In this document: piece by piece, positions 55,307 to 63,759 of the stretch | Layout: the number at the start of each line of letters is the position of its first letter | How positions within the stretch are numbered: position 1 is the first letter of the stretch | The notes under the pieces: generated by a model | Database searches by the model: none | Told to the model about the DNA's origin: nothing | What the model saw: only the letters and a program-made list of their open reading frames with translations | Program-made: the position numbers and the translations under genes | Source: Aestuariicoccus sp032586235 | GTDB lineage: Bacteria > Pseudomonadota > Alphaproteobacteria > Rhodobacterales > Rhodobacteraceae | Length of the DNA stretch: 64,000 nt | Assembly (NCBI RefSeq): GCF_032586235.1 | Contig: NZ_JAWHTD010000013.1 | Location: 1 to 64,000, forward strand | Direction: 5' to 3'

Positions 55307-56169
55307 ACGCCCGTAAAGACGACGATCTCGATTACGAGACAACCGGCCACATATGGGACGGGATCCGGGAATACAACAAACCCCTGCCGCGCTGGTGGCT
55401 CTGGACCTTCTACGCCACCATCGTCTGGGGTGTGGGCTATACCATCGCCTACCCGGCCTGGCCCGGCATCAAGGAGGCGACCCCCGGTCTGCTGGGGTTC
55501 TCGACCCGCGCGCAGGTGGCCGAGGACATCGCCGCCGTCGAAGCGGCCAACGCCGAGATCAACGCCAAGCTGGCCTCGGTCGAGCTGACGGCCATCGCCG
55601 ACGATCCCGAACTTCTGACCTACGCCACCCAGGCCGGGGGCGCGGTGTTCCGCACCTGGTGCGCGCAATGCCACGGCTCGGGTGCGGCGGGCGTTCAGGC
55701 GGCGGGCTATCCCAACCTGCTGGACGACGCCTGGCTCTGGGGCGGTGACATCGAATCGATCCACCAGACCATCGCCCACGGCATCCGCAACGAAAACGAC
55801 CCGGATGCCCGCTGGTCGGAAATGCCCGCCTTCGGCGAATTGCTCGAAGACGGCGAGATCCCCGCGGTTGTCAACTACGTCATGTCGCTGTCCGGAGAGC
55901 CGATGGACGCCAGCCTCGTGGCGCAGGGGCAAGAGGTCTACGACATCAATTGCTCGGGCTGCCACGGCGAGGACGCGGCGGGTGACATTTATCAAGGCGC
56001 GCCCAACCTCTCCGATGCAATCTGGCTCTACGGCGGCGATTATGACACGCTGGTCGAGACGGTCACCTACTCCCGCTTCGGGGTGATGCCGTCCTGGGCC
56101 GACCGCCTGAGCGATGCCGAAATCCGCGCCGTGGCGACATATGTCCACGGCCTGGGCGGCGGCGAGTAA
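55303..56169 (+). CDS. ccoP: cbb3 oxidase subunit III (di-haem cytochrome c)
   Basis: 288 residues. N-terminal cytosolic part (DDDLDYETTGHIWDGIREYNKPLPRWW) then one membrane helix (WLWTFYATIVWGVGYTIAYPAW), followed by two c-type domains with CAQCH (about residue 120) and CSGCH (about 217). Met ligands are found in WSEMPAFGELL and YSRFGVMPSW. The final electron-entry subunit. A terminator follows at 56206. Confidence 0.98.
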   Translation: MNARKDDDLDYETTGHIWDGIREYNKPLPRWWLWTFYATIVWGVGYTIAYPAWPGIKEATPGLLGFSTRAQVAEDIAAVEAANAEINAKLASVELTAIADDPELLTYATQAGGAVFRTWCAQCHGSGAAGVQAAGYPNLLDDAWLWGGDIESIHQTIAHGIRNENDPDARWSEMPAFGELLEDGEIPAVVNYVMSLSGEPMDASLVAQGQEVYDINCSGCHGEDAAGDIYQGAPNLSDAIWLYGGDYDTLVETVTYSRFGVMPSWADRLSDAEIRAVATYVHGLGGGE

Positions 56170-56205
56170 ACACCGGTTCCCCGGCGGCACGCCGTCGGGG
56201 GGACA

Positions 56206-56257
56206 GCGCCGGCCATCAAAAACTGTTCGCGCGTTTCCTGATGGCCGGCGCTTTTTT
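56206..56257 (+). terminator. rho-independent terminator after ccoNOQP
   Basis: 13-bp perfect stem GCGCCGGCCATCA / TGATGGCCGGCGC with a 20-base loop, followed by TTTTTT (56252-56257). It lies 37 bases beyond the ccoP stop. Confidence 0.9.
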
Positions 56258-56325
56258 CATGACGCAATCCTAGAGTTGCACCGATCAGCGCCCGGCCCCA
56301 CGGCCGGGCGCAATTCGTTTCACGC

Positions 56326-56454
56326 TTATCGCGCCGCCCAGAACCGCACCGGCACGATCCAGCGCCCGCCGCGCCCCGGTCGGCGCGGCTGCCGTGCTGT
56401 GCCCCCTTCGCGGCGAAACATCAGATCCGAGATATACACCACGGGGTCAATCAT
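56326..56454 (-). CDS. small basic ORF, second of an overlapping pair
   Basis: 42 codons: MIDPVVYISDLMFRREGGTARQPRR, then a G/R-rich run ending IVPVRFWAAR. Not recognised. Its ATG overlaps the stop of the upstream small ORF by 8 bases (ATGATTGA), the classical translational-coupling arrangement, which is the main reason to believe it. No membrane segment and no signal peptide. Confidence 0.5.
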   Translation of the reverse strand: MIDPVVYISDLMFRREGGTARQPRRPGRGGRWIVPVRFWAAR

Positions 56455-56602
56455 CGCGCTGCCTCCGCATGGCGTCCGTCTGCACGGGCGACGACCGGCG
56501 ACGGCGCGCATCGTCCAGCCACTGGGCGTCTTCCAGGATCGTGCGGCTGTCGTTACGGCTGGCAATCATGAAACTTCTGGCTAAGGTGTAGAACATATCC
56601 AT
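56447..56602 (-). CDS. small ORF of 51 residues, first of an overlapping pair
   Basis: MDMFYTLARSFMIASRNDSR, then TILEDAQWLDDARRRRSSPV and a basic C-terminus. Hydrophobic start and a basic, helical middle recall small DUF1127-like or envelope-adapter proteins, but no family was recognised. AGAGGAAAC lies directly before the ATG at 56602, a strong ribosome site. The stop overlaps the start of the next small ORF. It is divergent from the LysR gene, so the two may share a control region. Confidence 0.55.
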   Translation of the reverse strand: MDMFYTLARSFMIASRNDSRTILEDAQWLDDARRRRSSPVQTDAMRRQRDD

Positions 56603-56696
56603 GTTTCCTCTGTTCTGAATCTGCCCGCCCATGCTTGACCAAACCCGCTATCCATGCGAGCCATTAAAAATACACATCTGTAAGTTCCACTGACAT

Positions 56697-57569
56697 ATGC
56701 CCGTTCCCGACCTTCCCCCGCTGTCATCGCTGCGCGCATTCTCGGCCTTTGCCTTGACCGGATCGGTCACCCGGGCGGGGGCCGCGCTGAACGTCAGCCA
56801 CGCCGCCGTCAGCCAGCAGCTGCGTAAGCTTGAGACCCATCTCGGGGTGGCGCTGCTGGACCGCAGTAACCGCCAGATGACCCTGACGCCCGAAGGCGTC
56901 CAGCTGGCGCGCGTCCTGGAAGAGGGATTCGGCCGCATGGCGCAGGTGATCGAAGCCGTGACCGGGGCCGATGCCGAACGGCCGCTGCAGATCTCGTGCA
57001 CACCCAGTTTCGGCGCGATCTGGCTGATGCCGCGGCTGGCCGAGTTCCGCCAGACGGCACCCGAGGTCGAGCTGATGATCAACCCCAGCCCCGCCTTTTC
57101 CGACCCCGCCCCCGGCGGCGTCGACGTGGCCTTGCGCTATGGCACCGGGCCGTGGCCGGGGCTCGACTGCGAATTCCTGCTGGCCGCGCCCCTGGTGGTG
57201 GTCGGCGCGCCGTCGCTCTTCAACGGCACGCCGCCGCAAAGCCCCGAAGAGCTGCTGGATTACCCCTGGCTGCAAGAGTTCGGCGAGAGCGAGGCCCAAA
57301 GCTGGCAATCCCAGCTTGGCGTCACCGGCCCCCCCCGGGCGGGCGTCCTCCATGTGCCGGGCAACCTGATGATCGACGGCGTTCGGCAGGGCCAGGGCCT
57401 CGCCCTGACCACGCGGCCGGCGGTCGAGGAGGATATCGCCTCGGGCCGGCTGCTGCTGCTCTTCGAGGGCGACCGCGACCGGGCCTATCACATCGTCACC
57501 GCGCCGGGCGTGCCGCGCCCGCCGCTCAAGACCTTTCTCAAATGGCTGCGAAAGGCGGCGCGCAAATAG
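56697..57569 (+). CDS. LysR-family transcriptional regulator (GcvA-like)
   Basis: 290 residues. N-terminal winged helix LPPLSSLRAFSAFALTGSVTRAGAALNVSHAAVSQQLRKLETHLGVALLDR, then a LysR effector domain (PLQISCTPSFGAIWLMPRLAEFRQTAPEVELMI). Its pattern is close to the GcvA subgroup (LTPEG, LPRL). No effector or target is evident. It interrupts the cco cluster between ccoP and ccoG, and is divergent from the two small ORFs, which could be its direct targets. Confidence 0.92.
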   Translation: MPVPDLPPLSSLRAFSAFALTGSVTRAGAALNVSHAAVSQQLRKLETHLGVALLDRSNRQMTLTPEGVQLARVLEEGFGRMAQVIEAVTGADAERPLQISCTPSFGAIWLMPRLAEFRQTAPEVELMINPSPAFSDPAPGGVDVALRYGTGPWPGLDCEFLLAAPLVVVGAPSLFNGTPPQSPEELLDYPWLQEFGESEAQSWQSQLGVTGPPRAGVLHVPGNLMIDGVRQGQGLALTTRPAVEEDIASGRLLLLFEGDRDRAYHIVTAPGVPRPPLKTFLKWLRKAARK

Positions 57570-57589
57570 ATATCTTAAAGATATAGAAA

Positions 57590-57603
57590 TTGACCCATGT
57601 CAA
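57590..57603. promoter_or_regulatory. perfect FnrL box upstream of ccoG
   Basis: TTGACCCATGTCAA, full consensus. Centre at 57596.5, so class II activation (box at -41.5) gives transcription near 57638 and supports the ccoG start at GTG 57667. A TTG start at 57622 would lie upstream of that point. Confidence 0.85.
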
Positions 57604-57666
57604 AGCCCCCGCTGCCACCGCTTGCCAAAAGGGGCGCAAGAAAACCCGCAAGCGGAGCGCCCCCTC

Positions 57667-59094
57667 GTGGCCGATACCCCCCCTTCCCTCTACGCCGCCC
57701 GTGAACCGATCTTTCCCAGACGGGTCAGCGGCGCCTTCCGCAACCTCAAATGGTTGATCATGATCGTCACCCTGGGCATTTACTACATCACGCCCTGGCT
57801 GCGCTGGGACCGGGGGCCGAACCTGCCCGATCAGGCGGTGCTGGTGGATCTGGCCGGGCGGCGGTTCTTCTTCTTCTGGATCGAGATCTGGCCACATGAG
57901 TTCTACTTCGTCGCCGGTCTGCTGATCATGGCGGGGCTGGGGCTGTTTCTGTTTACCTCGGCGCTGGGACGGGTCTGGTGCGGCTATGCCTGCCCGCAGA
58001 CGGTGTGGACCGACCTCTTCATCCTGGTCGAGCGCTGGATCGAGGGCGACCGCAACGCCCGCCTGCGCCTGCACCGGCAGAAAAAGCTGGACGCGCGCAA
58101 GATCCGGCTGCGGCTGACCAAATGGGTAACCTGGTTCCTGATCGCGCTGGCGACCGGTGGCGCCTGGGTGTTCTATTTCACCGACGCGCCGACGCTGGCG
58201 CGCGATCTGGTGACGGGCCAGGCGCATCCGGTGGCCTACACCACCATGTTCATCCTGACCGCGACCACCTTCTTCTTTGGCGGCTTCGCGCGCGAACAGA
58301 TCTGCATCTACGCCTGCCCGTGGCCGCGCATCCAGGCCGCCATGATGGACGAGGACACCCTGACCGTCGCCTACCGCGACTGGCGCGGCGAGCCGCGCGG
58401 CAAGCACCGCAAGGGCGAGGGGGCCGAAAACCTCGGCGATTGCATCGACTGCATGGCCTGCGTCAACGTCTGCCCCATGGGCATCGACATCCGCGACGGC
58501 CAGCAGATGGAATGCATCACCTGCGCGCTCTGCATCGACGCCTGCGACGACGTGATGGAGAAGATCGGCAAGCCGCGCGGCCTCATCGACTATATCGCCC
58601 TGTCGGACGAGCCGCGCGAGCGTGAGGGCCACCCGCCGCGCCCCGTCTGGCAGCACGTCTTCCGCCCGCGCACGATCCTCTACACCACGCTGTGGTCACT
58701 GGTGGGGCTTGGGCTGCTCTTTGCGCTCTTCATCCGGGCGGATATCGAGATGACCGTCGCGCCCGTGCGCAACCCGCAGTTCGTGACGCTGTCGGACGGA
58801 TCGATCCGCAACACCTACGACGTGCGGCTGCTGAACAAGCACGGCGACGACCGGCCCTTCCGCCTGACCGTCAAGGGCGACCCCGCGTTGCGCATCCAGC
58901 TCGAGGGAACACCCTATGAGACCGTCACCGTGCCCGCCAACGAGACCTACCTGCAGCGGGTCTACGTGGTGGCCCCCGGCGGATCGGCCCCGGCACGGGC
59001 CGAACGCACCGACATGCGCCTCTGGGTCGAGGACACCTCGAACGGCGAGCGCGCTTATACCGACACGATCTTCAACGGGACGGCAACACAATGA
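57667..59094 (+). CDS. ccoG: cbb3 oxidase accessory protein CcoG (FixG/RdxA type)
   Basis: 475 residues. Several membrane helices with the FixG signature GRVWCGYACPQTVWTDLFILVERWIEG, then two [4Fe-4S] clusters C-IDC-MAC-VNVCPMGID and C-ITC-ALC-IDACDDVM, and a C-terminal Ig-like periplasmic domain. CcoG is a cupric reductase that helps deliver Cu to cbb3. GTG 57667 was chosen on the position of the FnrL box and a GGAG 9 bases upstream. Confidence 0.96.
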   Translation: MADTPPSLYAAREPIFPRRVSGAFRNLKWLIMIVTLGIYYITPWLRWDRGPNLPDQAVLVDLAGRRFFFFWIEIWPHEFYFVAGLLIMAGLGLFLFTSALGRVWCGYACPQTVWTDLFILVERWIEGDRNARLRLHRQKKLDARKIRLRLTKWVTWFLIALATGGAWVFYFTDAPTLARDLVTGQAHPVAYTTMFILTATTFFFGGFAREQICIYACPWPRIQAAMMDEDTLTVAYRDWRGEPRGKHRKGEGAENLGDCIDCMACVNVCPMGIDIRDGQQMECITCALCIDACDDVMEKIGKPRGLIDYIALSDEPREREGHPPRPVWQHVFRPRTILYTTLWSLVGLGLLFALFIRADIEMTVAPVRNPQFVTLSDGSIRNTYDVRLLNKHGDDRPFRLTVKGDPALRIQLEGTPYETVTVPANETYLQRVYVVAPGGSAPARAERTDMRLWVEDTSNGERAYTDTIFNGTATQ

Positions 59095-59552
59095 CCCACG
59101 AACGCAAACTCACCGGCTGGCACGCGCTGGCGATCTTCGGCGGCGCCTTCGCCGTCATCATCTCGGTCAACCTGGTGCTGGCCTACAGCGCCATCAGCAC
59201 CTTCCCCGGGCTCGAGGTCAAGAATTCCTACGTCGCCAGCCAAAGCTTCGACAGCCGCCGCGACGCGCAGGAAACGCTGGGCTGGTCGGTCGACGCCCGC
59301 GCCACCGGCGGCCTGCTGATCCTGTCGATCACCGACGCCGACGGCCGGCCCGTGCAGGCCGGCACGCTCGACGCCGTGCTGGGCCGCGCCACCCATGTGC
59401 GCGACGACCGCACCCCGGATTTCGCCTTTGACGGCCGCGCCTATGTCGCCCGCGAAAGCCTGCGCCCGGGCAACTGGAACATCCGCATGAAGGCCACCGC
59501 GCTCGACGGCACGCCCTTCGAACAGCGCGTCGTCCTGCACGTGACGGAGTAA
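59091..59552 (+). CDS. ccoH: FixH/CcoH family assembly protein
   Basis: 153 residues. Membrane helix near the N-terminus (HALAIFGGAFAVIISVNLVLAYSAI) and a periplasmic part including GLEVKNSYVASQSFDSRRDAQETLGWSVDA, the FixH pattern, and a C-terminal ESLRPGNWNIRMKATALDGTPFEQRVVLHV. Required for assembly of the cbb3 complex in relatives. Its start overlaps the ccoG stop by 4 bases. Confidence 0.95.
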   Translation: MTHERKLTGWHALAIFGGAFAVIISVNLVLAYSAISTFPGLEVKNSYVASQSFDSRRDAQETLGWSVDARATGGLLILSITDADGRPVQAGTLDAVLGRATHVRDDRTPDFAFDGRAYVARESLRPGNWNIRMKATALDGTPFEQRVVLHVTE

Positions 59553-59556
59553 CCCC

Positions 59557-61743
59557 ATGACCGCGACGATGCGCGCGCCGATCTCCGCCTGCCCCGCCTG
59601 CGCCGCGGCCCCCGCCGCCGAGGCGCTGGCCGAGGCCACGCAGCCCCGCGACAGCCAGCTGATCCTGTCGCTGCCCACGATCCATTGCTCGGCCTGCATG
59701 ACCAAGGTCGAGCGCGCTCTGGGCCAGACACCGGGCGTCCGCTCGGCGCGCGTCAACCTCACCATGAAGCGCGTGACGGTCGAGGCCGACCCGAGCGTCA
59801 CCGCCGCCGACCTCATTCCGGTGGTCGAGGCCGCGGGATACGAGGCGCACGAGCTTGACGCCACTGCCCTGACCGCGACCCAGGCCGACAAGGCGGGGCG
59901 CGATCTGCTGATGCGGCTGGCAGTCGCGGGCTTTGCGGCGATGAACGTCATGCTGCTGTCGGTCGCCGTCTGGTCCGGGGCCGAGGGCCCCACCCGCGAC
60001 ATGTTCCACTGGATTTCCGCCGCCATCGCCCTGCCCACCGTGGCCTTCTCGGCCCAGCCTTTCTTCCGCAACGCCTGGACGGCGCTGCGGGCGGGGGCGC
60101 TCAACATGGACGTGCCGATCTCTTTGGCGATCCTCTTGGCGGTCGCGACCTCGCTCTGGGAAACCGCGCTGTCGGGCGAGCACGCCTATTTCGACGCCGC
60201 CGTCGCGCTCACCTTTTTCCTGCTGGCGGGCCGCTATCTGGACCACCGCACCCGCGCCATCGCGCGGTCGGCCGCGCAGGAACTGGCCGCGCTCGAAGTG
60301 CCCCGCGCCCTGCGGGTCACCGCCACCGGCACCGCCGAGGTCCCGGTCGCCGAGCTTGCCGTCGGCGACCGCGTCCTGGTGCGCCCCGGCGGGCGGATGC
60401 CCGTCGACGGCGAGGTGATCGAGGGCAGCTCGGAACTCGACCGCTCGCTCTTGACCGGCGAGACTCTGCCCGTGCCCGCCGCCCCCGGCCTGATGGTCAG
60501 CGCGGGCGAGGTCAACCTGACCGGCCCGCTGACCCTGCGCGCCACCGCCGTGGGGCGCGACAGCTCGCTGCACCGGCTGGCCGATCTGGTGGCCGTGGCC
60601 GAGGCCGGGCGCTCGAACTACACCAGCCTCGCCGACCGCGCCGCCAAGCTTTATGCCCCCGGCGTTCACATCCTTTCGGCGCTCGCCTTCCTGGGCTGGC
60701 TTGCCTACAGCGGCGACCTGCGCGTCGCGCTCAACATCGCCGCCGCGGTGCTGATCATCACCTGCCCCTGCGCGCTGGGTCTGGCCGTGCCCGCGGTCAC
60801 CACCGCCGCCTCGGGGCGGCTCTTCCGCAAGGGGATGCTGATCAAGGAAGCCACCGCGCTGGAGCGACTGGCGCAGGTCGACACCGTGGTCTTCGACAAG
60901 ACCGGCACGCTGACCGCAGGCACGCCCGAGCTGACCAACCTAGACGCCTTCAACGACACCGAACAGGCCATCGCTCTGGCCCTGGCCGAGAGCTCCGCCC
61001 ACCCGCTGTCGCAATCGCTGACCTCTGCCGCCCGCGCCGCCGGTATCACGCCCGCAGAGGTGACAGACATCACCGAACGCCCCGGCCACGGCACCGAAGG
61101 CACATGGCAAGGCCAGACCGTCCGCCTGGGCCGTGCCGACTGGCTGGATGCACCCGAGGCCGCACAGACCGCTGCCTGGCTCAGGATCGGCGACGCGCCC
61201 GCGCGCCCCTTTCACTTCACCGACCGCCTGCGCGACGGCGCGGACGAACTGGTGACGGCGCTCAAAAGCGCCGGGCTGAACGTGGCGCTGCTGTCGGGTG
61301 ACGCGGAACGCCCCGTCGCCGATCTGGCCGCGCGTCTCGACGTCCAGACCTGGCAGGCCGGAATGCTGCCCGAGGACAAGGCCGCCCATATCGCCGCGCT
61401 GACCGATCAGGGACACCGCGTGCTGATGGTGGGCGACGGGCTCAACGACACCGCCGCGCTGGCGGGCGCGCATGTCTCGATCTCGCCTGCCTCCGCGCTC
61501 GACGCCGCGCGCGTGGCCTCGGATATCGTGCTGCTGGGCCAGAGCCTCGCCCCCATCGCCGAGGCGCTGAGTGTCGCGCAAAAGGCCACCCGCCGCATCC
61601 GCGAGAATTTCAGCATCGCGACCTGGTACAACCTGATCGCCGTGCCGCTGGCCATCGCCGGGCTCTGCTCACCGCTGATCGCCGCCTTGGCCATGTCGGC
61701 CTCGTCGATTACAGTCTCCCTGAACGCCCTGCGCCTGAGGTGA
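59557..61743 (+). CDS. ccoI: copper-translocating P-type ATPase (CcoI/FixI)
   Basis: 728 residues. N-terminal CPACAAAPAAEAL cluster, then a heavy-metal-associated domain THCSACMTKVE-like (IHCSACMTKVERAL, about residue 45-58), the transmembrane CPC motif (ITCPCALGLA), phosphorylation site DKTGTLTAG, SSAHPLSQSL and GDGLNDTAALAGA. It supplies copper to the cbb3 catalytic site in the CopA2-type manner. Starts 5 bases after ccoH stop. Confidence 0.97.
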   Translation: MTATMRAPISACPACAAAPAAEALAEATQPRDSQLILSLPTIHCSACMTKVERALGQTPGVRSARVNLTMKRVTVEADPSVTAADLIPVVEAAGYEAHELDATALTATQADKAGRDLLMRLAVAGFAAMNVMLLSVAVWSGAEGPTRDMFHWISAAIALPTVAFSAQPFFRNAWTALRAGALNMDVPISLAILLAVATSLWETALSGEHAYFDAAVALTFFLLAGRYLDHRTRAIARSAAQELAALEVPRALRVTATGTAEVPVAELAVGDRVLVRPGGRMPVDGEVIEGSSELDRSLLTGETLPVPAAPGLMVSAGEVNLTGPLTLRATAVGRDSSLHRLADLVAVAEAGRSNYTSLADRAAKLYAPGVHILSALAFLGWLAYSGDLRVALNIAAAVLIITCPCALGLAVPAVTTAASGRLFRKGMLIKEATALERLAQVDTVVFDKTGTLTAGTPELTNLDAFNDTEQAIALALAESSAHPLSQSLTSAARAAGITPAEVTDITERPGHGTEGTWQGQTVRLGRADWLDAPEAAQTAAWLRIGDAPARPFHFTDRLRDGADELVTALKSAGLNVALLSGDAERPVADLAARLDVQTWQAGMLPEDKAAHIAALTDQGHRVLMVGDGLNDTAALAGAHVSISPASALDAARVASDIVLLGQSLAPIAEALSVAQKATRRIRENFSIATWYNLIAVPLAIAGLCSPLIAALAMSASSITVSLNALRLR

Positions 61744-61747
61744 TGCG

Positions 61748-61906
61748 ATGACCGTGCTGGCCTATCTGATCCCGATTTCCCTGATCCTCGGCGGGCTGGG
61801 GCTGGCGGCGTTTCTGTTCGCCCTGCGCAGCCGGCAATACGATGACCCCGAAGGCAATGCACAGCGCATCCTGTCCGGCGAATACGACGACAAGCCCAAG
61901 CAATAG
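61748..61906 (+). CDS. ccoS: cbb3-type oxidase assembly protein CcoS
   Basis: 52 residues: MTVLAYLIPISLILGGLGLA, then AFLFALRSRQYDDPEGNAQR and ILSGEYDDKPKQ. The membrane helix and the YDDPEGxAxRIL signature are characteristic of CcoS (FixS). It starts 5 bases after ccoI and completes ccoGHIS; needed for cofactor insertion. Too short to be picked up by a length-limited search. Confidence 0.94.
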   Translation: MTVLAYLIPISLILGGLGLAAFLFALRSRQYDDPEGNAQRILSGEYDDKPKQ

Positions 61907-61974
61907 GCTGCGCGCGGCGCCTTTACCGACCGTCAATAATCCTCAAAGAATCAATAAGTTAAATGTCATAGCCC

Positions 61975-62010
61975 CTGCCCCAATGTTTCGCGTGCGAAAC
62001 ATTGGGGCAG
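61975..62010. repeat. 17-bp perfect palindrome between ccoS and odc
   Basis: Left arm CTGCCCCAATGTTTCGC (61975-61991), a 2-base centre GT, then its exact complement (61994-62010). It lies between convergent ccoS and the decarboxylase and has no U-tract. The central TGTTTCGCGTGCGAAACA would also suit a dyad operator, but there is no promoter in sight. Could be a bidirectional attenuator of read-through. Confidence 0.7.
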
Positions 62011-62113
62011 CAAGACTGACCTAACGGGACACCGCTCCTCCCACGGCAAACTCCCAGGTCGTTCCGATAAGGAATGCGCGACGCAGCCCCGGGCTTGCCC
62101 CGGGGCCTCCGAC

Positions 62114-63283
62114 TCAGATCACCACCACGTCCAGCGGCGGGAAGCCGTTGAAGCCCACGCTCGAATAGGTCGAGGTATAGGCCCCGCAGGACCGGATCAC
62201 GATCCGGTCGCCCGCCCGCAGGCCCAGCGGAAGCTGCACCGGCTGACGCTCGTAAAGCACGTCCGCGCTGTCGCAGGACGGCCCCGCGAGGATGCACGCG
62301 CCGGTCGGCTCGTGGTCGCGGTCGGTGCCGAACTGATAGCGGATCGCCTCGCCCTCGGTCTCGGCCAGGCCAGAGAAACGGCCGATGTCCAGATAGACCC
62401 AGCGGTGCAGGTCGTTCTCGGACTTGCGCGACACCAGCAGCACCTCGGCGGCGATGGCGCCGGCCTCTGCCACCAGACCCCGGCCCGGCTCCGCCATGAT
62501 GTGCGGCACATGGCCGAAACGCTCGGTCACCAGGCGCATCACCTCGGCGGCATAGGCCGCGGGCGCGTCGATGTCCTGACCGTAGAAGGCCGGGAACCCG
62601 CCGCCGATGTTCAGCAGGCTCAGCGTGTGACCTGCGTCGCGGGCGGCGTGCCAAACGGCGGCCACCTGATCCAGCGTCGGCGCCCACATCGCCGCACGAC
62701 GGGTCTGCGACCCGACGTGGAACGAAAAGCCCACCGGCCGCAGGCCGAGCGCAACCGCCATGTCGAGCAGCCCCAGCGCCTTGTCACGGGCGCAGCCGAA
62801 CTTGCGCGACAGCGGCCAGTCGGCCTCGGAGGCGTCGACGATCAGCCGGACATAGACCTCTGCACCGGGCGCGTTCGCCGCGATCTTTTCCATCTCTTCC
62901 TCGGCGTCGACCGAGAAGAGCGTCACGCCCACCGAATGCGCCCAGGCGATGTCCGACGCGCGCTTGATGGTGTTGCCGAACGAGATCTGCGCCGGCTGCG
63001 CCCCTGCGTCGAGGCACATCTGAATTTCGACCCGGCTGGCGGCGTCGAAGTTCGACCCGGCAACCACCAGGCGGAGCAGGATGTCCGGCGCCGGGTTGGC
63101 CTTGACCGCATAATGGATCCGCGCACGCCCCAGCCCCTGGGCAAGGGCCGCGTATTGACGGGCCACCGCGTCGCCGTCGACCACCAGCGTCGGGCGGTCG
63201 AACACGTTCTGCGCGATGTAGGCTTCGGTGCGGGATACGGGTGCGGCATCGCGGGCGGTCAGCCCGGTCACGTATGCGTTCAT
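62114..63283 (-). CDS. type III PLP-dependent ornithine decarboxylase
   Basis: 389 residues. The alanine-racemase-type barrel has the PLP lysine in HYAVKANPAPDILL (about residue 65), LFSVDAEEEMEKIA, GSQTRRAAMW, LNIGGGFPAFYGQD and a C-terminal beta domain with GPSCDSADVLYE (catalytic Cys on the other subunit) and SCGAYTSTYSSVGFNGF. It makes putrescine from ornithine (possibly cadaverine from lysine). ATG 63283 follows GGAG by 7 bases; a TTG at 63295 would add 4 codons. No other polyamine gene nearby. Confidence 0.93.
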   Translation of the reverse strand: MNAYVTGLTARDAAPVSRTEAYIAQNVFDRPTLVVDGDAVARQYAALAQGLGRARIHYAVKANPAPDILLRLVVAGSNFDAASRVEIQMCLDAGAQPAQISFGNTIKRASDIAWAHSVGVTLFSVDAEEEMEKIAANAPGAEVYVRLIVDASEADWPLSRKFGCARDKALGLLDMAVALGLRPVGFSFHVGSQTRRAAMWAPTLDQVAAVWHAARDAGHTLSLLNIGGGFPAFYGQDIDAPAAYAAEVMRLVTERFGHVPHIMAEPGRGLVAEAGAIAAEVLLVSRKSENDLHRWVYLDIGRFSGLAETEGEAIRYQFGTDRDHEPTGACILAGPSCDSADVLYERQPVQLPLGLRAGDRIVIRSCGAYTSTYSSVGFNGFPPLDVVVI

Positions 63284-63499
63284 GGTCATCTCCAATCAGA
63301 CCCGGCCGTGTCCGGTTTCCCGGCATGAGACCGCTCAGTTCCAAGGGAGACGTTACCGTCGCTACGTAACCGCGTGGGTGTTGAATTGCCCACCTCGACA
63401 GAGGTGCGTGCGTTGGCGTCCTTGAGCGCGCATATGGGCCGTCAACGGGATTCGTTCAAGCGGTTTTTTCGGCCCGCCGCGAAATCCTCCGCACCTTTT

Positions 63500-63682
63500 T
63501 CAAGTGTTGTCCCGAAGACACGTTTTCGGCCTTTCGCCGCGCGCCGTGGCCCCGCAATAGACACAGCGCCACGACGTCTCGCCCCCCTCGCGCCGCATCC
63601 GCCACCGGCAAAGCCGGGTGGCGCGGTTCTGAAAGACGGCGATCAGGATGAAGGCCAGGATCAGACCGGCGATGACAAGCAT
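63500..63682 (-). CDS. small membrane protein with C-terminal zinc ribbon
   Basis: 60 residues: one N-terminal membrane helix (MLVIAGLILAFILIAVF) and a cytosolic RCVYCGATARGERPKTCLR, a CxxC-x(10-14)-C motif probably binding zinc or a metal. A strong GAGGGGGTGGG lies before the ATG. Family not recognised by name, but the pattern is coherent and the reading frame closed. Located just downstream of sdhB in the same direction, so probably co-transcribed. Confidence 0.72.
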   Translation of the reverse strand: MLVIAGLILAFILIAVFQNRATRLCRWRMRREGGETSWRCVYCGATARGERPKTCLRDNT

Positions 63683-63759
63683 CCCACCCCCTCAGACCAG
63701 AGCGCCCCACGGGACGGCGGGCGGGGCGATGTCGCCTTGGCGACGAGCGGCGCGCGGCG

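Noticed and set aside
57622..57666. TTG start at 57622 for ccoG
   Set aside because: It lies 18 bases after the FnrL box and upstream of the expected transcription start; GTG 57667 has a GGAG and suits the family length.
61975..62010. The 17-bp palindrome as a normal rho-independent terminator
   Set aside because: There is no U-tract on either side and the loop is only 2 bases, so it is listed as a repeat only.
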